Positions 6,537-9,222 of a DNA stretch of 9,222 bases are shown in pieces. This DNA comes from Cellvibrionales bacterium UBA7375 (GTDB lineage: Bacteria > Pseudomonadota > Gammaproteobacteria > Pseudomonadales > Porticoccaceae): contig DKNZ01000004.1 in the NCBI GenBank assembly GCA_002469845.1, forward strand, positions 1,598 through 10,819. Direction: 5' to 3'. The position numbers and the translations under genes were made by a program. The notes under the pieces are model-generated. The model made no database searches and was not told where the DNA came from. It worked only from the letters and a program-made list of their open reading frames with translations. Each line of letters starts with the position of its first letter. Position 1 is the stretch's first letter.

Positions 6537-7844
6537 ATGTCCCAAAATACTTCTGGCAATAAAATCTCAAAATCTGAAGCGCTTTTTACTGCGGCACAAA
6601 AGCATATTCCCGGTGGCGTTAATTCCCCCGTAAGAGCTTTTCGAGCGGTGGGTGGCACACCAGTATTTTTTGAGCGCGCTAGTGGAGCCTATATGTATGA
6701 TGCTGATAATAAGCGCTATGTGGACTATGTTCTCTCTTGGGGGCCCATGCTATTGGGTCATAGCCATCCACAAGTGGTCGAGGCTATTAAGACTCAGTTA
6801 GATAAGGCGACATCTTTTGGTACACCAACAGAGTTAGAAATAAAGTTGGCTGATAAAATTTGCTCTATCGTTCCCGGTATGGAAATGGTGCGTATGGTTA
6901 ACTCTGGAACAGAAGCTACCATGAGTGCTATCCGCTTAGCCCGGGGCTATACCGGTAGAGATAAGATTGTAAAGTTTGAAGGCTGTTATCACGGTCATTC
7001 AGATTCATTATTAGTCAAAGCTGGATCGGGTGCCCTGACACTTGGTGTGCCAAGCTCGCCGGGCGTGCCAGACGGTTTAGCAGATCACACCATTACTTTG
7101 TCTTACAATAATATTGATCAAGTTAATCAAGTTTTCTCAGACATTGGCGATCAAATTGCCTGTGTAATTTTTGAACCTGTGGTGGGTAATATGAACTGCG
7201 TGCCACCAGTGGATGGCTTTCTGGAATGCCTGCGTGAATGCTGTACAAACACTGGCGCGCTGCTGATTGCCGACGAGGTGATGACTGGCTTTAGAATTAG
7301 TCAAACCGGCGCGGTTGGGCACTACAATCTTGATGCAGACCTAATATGCTTAGGTAAAGTGATTGGCGGCGGAATGCCGGTGGGTGCTTTTGGCGGCAAA
7401 CGCGAAATTATGGAATATATCGCCCCCTTAGGGCCGGTTTATCAGGCAGGGACTCTATCTGGAAACCCAGTGGCAATGGCAGCAGGCTTAAAAACCCTTG
7501 AGCTTGTCTCGGCTGAAGGTTTTTTAGACCCAGTGATTGAGCGTACCGATAGATTGGTTAACGGCTTGGTAGAAAGAGCCACTCAAGCAGGGATTCCAAT
7601 GACCAGCAACCATGTTGGGACCATGTGGGGATTTTTCTTTAGCGAAGAAGAGAAAATAACTCACTATCAACAAGTAATGGACTGTGATACCGAGCGATTT
7701 GCCAAATTTTTTCATCATATGCTTGATGAGGGGGTTTATCTAGCGCCGGCGTCCTTCGAGGCTAGCTTTATGTCAGCCGCACACAGTGACGAAGATATTC
7801 AGCTTACACTGGATGCGGCTGAACGTTCATTTGAAAAGCTATAA
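6537..7844 (+). CDS. hemL: Glutamate-1-semialdehyde 2,1-aminomutase
   Basis: PLP-dependent class III aminotransferase-fold enzyme that converts glutamate-1-semialdehyde to 5-aminolevulinate, the committed tetrapyrrole precursor of the C5 pathway. From the ATG at 6537 the product is 435 residues, close to the roughly 426-residue E. coli protein. Visible signatures: GGVNSPVRAF (26-35), VNSGTEATMSAIRLARG (121-137, PLP phosphate contact), YHGHSD (151-156), IADEVMTGFR (244-253) with the PLP-pyridine Asp D246, and LGKVIGGGMPVGAFGG with the Schiff-base lysine K274. AGTLSGNP follows near 304-311, and the product ends ERSFEKL. All catalytic residues are present. It lies downstream of hemJ and converges with a short bacterioferritin-like frame whose stop is only 12 nt away. 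Confidence 0.97.
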   Translation: MSQNTSGNKISKSEALFTAAQKHIPGGVNSPVRAFRAVGGTPVFFERASGAYMYDADNKRYVDYVLSWGPMLLGHSHPQVVEAIKTQLDKATSFGTPTELEIKLADKICSIVPGMEMVRMVNSGTEATMSAIRLARGYTGRDKIVKFEGCYHGHSDSLLVKAGSGALTLGVPSSPGVPDGLADHTITLSYNNIDQVNQVFSDIGDQIACVIFEPVVGNMNCVPPVDGFLECLRECCTNTGALLIADEVMTGFRISQTGAVGHYNLDADLICLGKVIGGGMPVGAFGGKREIMEYIAPLGPVYQAGTLSGNPVAMAAGLKTLELVSAEGFLDPVIERTDRLVNGLVERATQAGIPMTSNHVGTMWGFFFSEEEKITHYQQVMDCDTERFAKFFHHMLDEGVYLAPASFEASFMSAAHSDEDIQLTLDAAERSFEKL

Positions 7845-7856
7845 ATTGAGCGTTAA

Positions 7857-8021
7857 TTAATTCGCTTCTAAAGCATTTGATTTTAGCCATGAAACAATTG
7901 GAATTCGATTATATCCGTAGACCATAAGCGAATAGTGGGTGTAACGAACCACACCTGATAACTCCATTTCCATGATTTGATTCAATACATCGATAACTTT
8001 ATTTTCTTCAATATTATTCAC
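7857..8021 (-). pseudogene. Truncated bacterioferritin-like gene (first-helix fragment, 54 codons)
   Basis: A GTG start at 8021-8019 has an AAGGA element 7 nt upstream, and the frame runs 54 codons to TAA at 7859-7857. The translation includes KVIDVLNQIMEMELSG (8-23) and GVVRYTHYSLMVYGYNR (23-39), then IPIVSWLKSNALEAN. This is the pattern of helix A and the following loop of bacterioferritin-like proteins: E20 sits where the first ferroxidase-centre glutamate (E18 of E. coli Bfr) is expected. The rest of the four-helix bundle, with the other metal ligands, is absent, because the frame stops 12 nt from the convergent hemL stop. Intact relatives are about 150 residues. I read it as the surviving 5' end of a deleted gene; a functional mini-protein is possible because start, Shine-Dalgarno and frame are all intact. 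It begins 45 nt after the MAPEG gene on the same strand. The family assignment is from memory of the motif. Confidence 0.68.
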
Positions 8022-8066
8022 TTTTATTTCCTTATTCCCTAAGCATAATTTCTTGTTAATAACGCC

Positions 8067-8453
8067 TTATAAAGCTGACATAACGAATATAGCTATGATA
8101 CACAACAAGCCTACAACCCAGACAGCTGATCTTAATGAAGGCCAATCTTTAATGTAACACAAACAATAGAGTATACGGGACCCTATAAAAATTAAAGCAA
8201 AGATATCAATACAATATTGTTCAGCACCAACAAGGTAGGAGACAATAATAGCAGCAATATAGCCCGGCAAAATCTCATAGCTATTCTGTTCTGCCCATAA
8301 GACACGCTGACTGACTCCTTGAAGATCTTGTTCACCCGCTCGAGGCGCCCTGTTATTGTATTTGCCATGCAAGCTTGAGGGTGTTTTTTTGATGAGTGCC
8401 ATCAGCCAAGGTAGCATGATCGCAAATAATAATGTCCAAAATGCAATGGTCAT
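8067..8453 (-). CDS. MAPEG-family integral membrane protein
   Basis: Small 128-residue membrane protein of the MAPEG superfamily, which in eukaryotes includes microsomal glutathione transferases and leukotriene/prostaglandin synthases; bacterial members are mostly uncharacterised. About four hydrophobic segments are visible (roughly 2-21, 61-78, 81-99 and 108-127). After the first comes the cytoplasmic loop with YNNRAPR (32-38), then QRVLWAEQNSYEILPGYIAA, which carries the family's N..E..P arrangement (N57, E60, P63), and later GSRILYCLCYIKDWPSLRS, matching the conserved R..Y region. A strong AAGGAGG element at 8465-8459 sits 5 nt before the ATG, better than most genes here, suggesting efficient translation. 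The promoter side carries a perfect palindrome (8475-8489), and hemB is divergent 83 nt away. Substrate and glutathione dependence cannot be judged from sequence. Confidence 0.85.
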   Translation of the reverse strand: MTIAFWTLLFAIMLPWLMALIKKTPSSLHGKYNNRAPRAGEQDLQGVSQRVLWAEQNSYEILPGYIAAIIVSYLVGAEQYCIDIFALIFIGSRILYCLCYIKDWPSLRSAVWVVGLLCIIAIFVMSAL

Positions 8454-8474
8454 AGGTTCCTCCTTGTTAATTTT

Positions 8475-8489
8475 TGCGTATGATACGCA
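8475..8489. promoter_or_regulatory. Perfect palindrome in the MAPEG/hemB divergent region, candidate operator
   Basis: TGCGTAT-G-ATACGCA: two perfect 7-bp arms around one central base, in an 83-nt region between divergent genes. It lies 10 nt upstream of the MAPEG Shine-Dalgarno. Read on the minus strand, its core TATCAT could serve as a -10 box for the MAPEG gene, with a start near 8472, so a bound repressor would block that promoter. No -35 is convincing. The symmetry is more like a protein-binding site than a terminator, as there is no loop and no T-tract. Confidence 0.5.
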
Positions 8490-8536
8490 GACTGACTAAA
8501 GTTTAGACCAAAAAAGCCAATACAATTGGAGTGATT

Positions 8537-9222
8537 ATGAGCTTAAAAACTAGCCGTGGGCCTTTCCCCTACACGCGTATGCGCCGCAATCGTAGTGAGG
8601 ATTTTTCTCGTCGCCTTAATAGTGAAACTCAGCTCAATGTAAATGACCTTATTCTGCCTCTTTTTGTTATTGAGGGTAATAATGTTTCCCAGGCCATTGA
8701 ATCAATGCCCGGTGTTAATCGGCTCTCCATCGATCTATTAGCCAAACAAGCAGAATTAGTATTTAAGTTGGGTATTCCTGCTGTTGCCCTATTTCCTGTT
8801 GTCGGCAATGACAAAAAATCCTTGCTTGCTGAAGAAGCCTACAATCCCGATGGGCTAGCCCAAAGAGCAGTTAAAGCTATCAAAGCAGCTGTGCCAGACC
8901 TTGGGGTAATAACCGATGTGGCCCTAGATCCTTTTACCACCCACGGTCAAGACGGCATTATTGATCAAGACTCTAACTATATATTAAATGATGCCAGTGT
9001 TGAGGCTATGGTCAAACAGGCTATCTCCCATGCACAGGCAGGGGTAGATATTGTGGCTCCATCGGATATGATGGATGGTCGAATTGGCGCCATTCGTGAA
9101 GCACTTGAAGACGAGGGCTTTCCCAATACACAAATTATGGCCTATTCAGCCAAGTATGCCTCCAGCTTCTATGGCCCGTTCCGCGATGCAGTTGGCTCAG
9201 CATCAAATTTGGCCGGCGGCAA
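8537..9222 (+). CDS. hemB: Porphobilinogen synthase (5-aminolevulinate dehydratase), N-terminal part
   Basis: Condenses two 5-aminolevulinate molecules into porphobilinogen, the step after HemL. The first 228 codons are in the window; about 100 C-terminal residues, including the second active-site lysine, lie beyond the edge. Start ATG at 8537 with GGAG 5 nt upstream gives MSLKTSRGPFPYTRMRRNR, the N-terminal arm typical of the family. Seen in order: LPLFVIEG (40-47), ALFPVVGND (84-92), TDVALDPFTTHGQDG (126-140), APSDMMDGRIGAIREAL (174-190), AYSAKYASSFYGPFRDA (202-218) with the first active-site lysine K206, and GSASN. At the metal site the residues are A129, D131 and D139, where zinc enzymes such as E. 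coli HemB have cysteines; this is the Mg/K-type arrangement known from Pseudomonas aeruginosa. It is divergent from the MAPEG gene. Confidence 0.96.
   Translation, partial: MSLKTSRGPFPYTRMRRNRSEDFSRRLNSETQLNVNDLILPLFVIEGNNVSQAIESMPGVNRLSIDLLAKQAELVFKLGIPAVALFPVVGNDKKSLLAEEAYNPDGLAQRAVKAIKAAVPDLGVITDVALDPFTTHGQDGIIDQDSNYILNDASVEAMVKQAISHAQAGVDIVAPSDMMDGRIGAIREALEDEGFPNTQIMAYSAKYASSFYGPFRDAVGSASNLAGG

Noticed and set aside
7137..7322. Antisense frames inside hemL (also 7524-7718)
   Set aside because: They are shadows of the hemL coding strand; hemL motifs run uninterrupted through both.
7848..7869. Possible bidirectional terminator after hemL around TTAATTAA
   Set aside because: Only a 4-bp AGCG/CGCT stem with an AT-rich loop and no T-tract; too weak, and it overlaps the ferritin-like frame end.
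1..9222. CRISPR array, tRNA/rRNA, insertion sequence or prophage
   Set aside because: I read both strands for periodic repeats, cloverleaf-like tails, terminal inverted repeats and transposase or integrase motifs and found none; the genes have consistent, chromosomal-looking composition.

Overview
The window is a dense stretch of an AT-leaning (my estimate is low-to-mid 40s % GC) gammaproteobacterial chromosome. The gene order tyrS / M23 peptidase–anmK / erpA–bactofilin–DUF6776-like–argC resembles the arrangement known from Pseudomonas and relatives. HemJ as the protoporphyrinogen oxidase and a zinc-independent HemB of the Pseudomonas type fit the same broad group. A marine Cellvibrionales/Spongiibacteraceae-like organism is my guess. 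I see no tRNA, rRNA, CRISPR array, insertion sequence, integrase or phage gene.

Layout. 1–605 (minus) is the N-terminal half of tyrS, cut by the window edge. 606–840 is the divergent regulatory region between tyrS and the next unit. 841–3281 (plus) is a two-gene unit: a membrane-anchored M23 murein endopeptidase (MepM type) and anmK, 11 nt apart. Converging on it, 5911–3309 (minus) is a four-gene unit in the order argC, a one-span coiled-coil protein (DUF6776-like), a bactofilin and erpA, with a 1-nt stop/start overlap between the first two. 6022–7844 (plus) carries hemJ and hemL. 8453–7857 (minus) carries a MAPEG-family membrane protein followed by a 54-codon open frame. That frame reads as only the first helix of a bacterioferritin-like protein and ends 12 nt from the hemL stop. 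8537–9222 (plus) is the first 228 codons of hemB.

How the genes relate. Two themes stand out. The first is cell wall: the M23 endopeptidase cuts murein cross-links, AnmK recycles the anhydro-MurNAc released by wall turnover, and the bactofilin with its membrane neighbour could form a scaffold for such enzymes. The second is heme and iron: HemL makes 5-aminolevulinate, HemB condenses it to porphobilinogen, HemJ performs the penultimate oxidation, ErpA delivers Fe-S clusters, and the bacterioferritin-like remnant is all that is left here of an iron-storage-type gene. argC (arginine) and tyrS (translation) are housekeeping neighbours.

Most of the window is conventional. The points worth a second look are the truncated bacterioferritin-like frame beside hemL, a perfect 15-bp palindrome between the MAPEG gene and hemB, a likely TTG start that gives the bactofilin a membrane-targeting-like N-terminus, and the bactofilin/coiled-coil/M23 neighbourhood.
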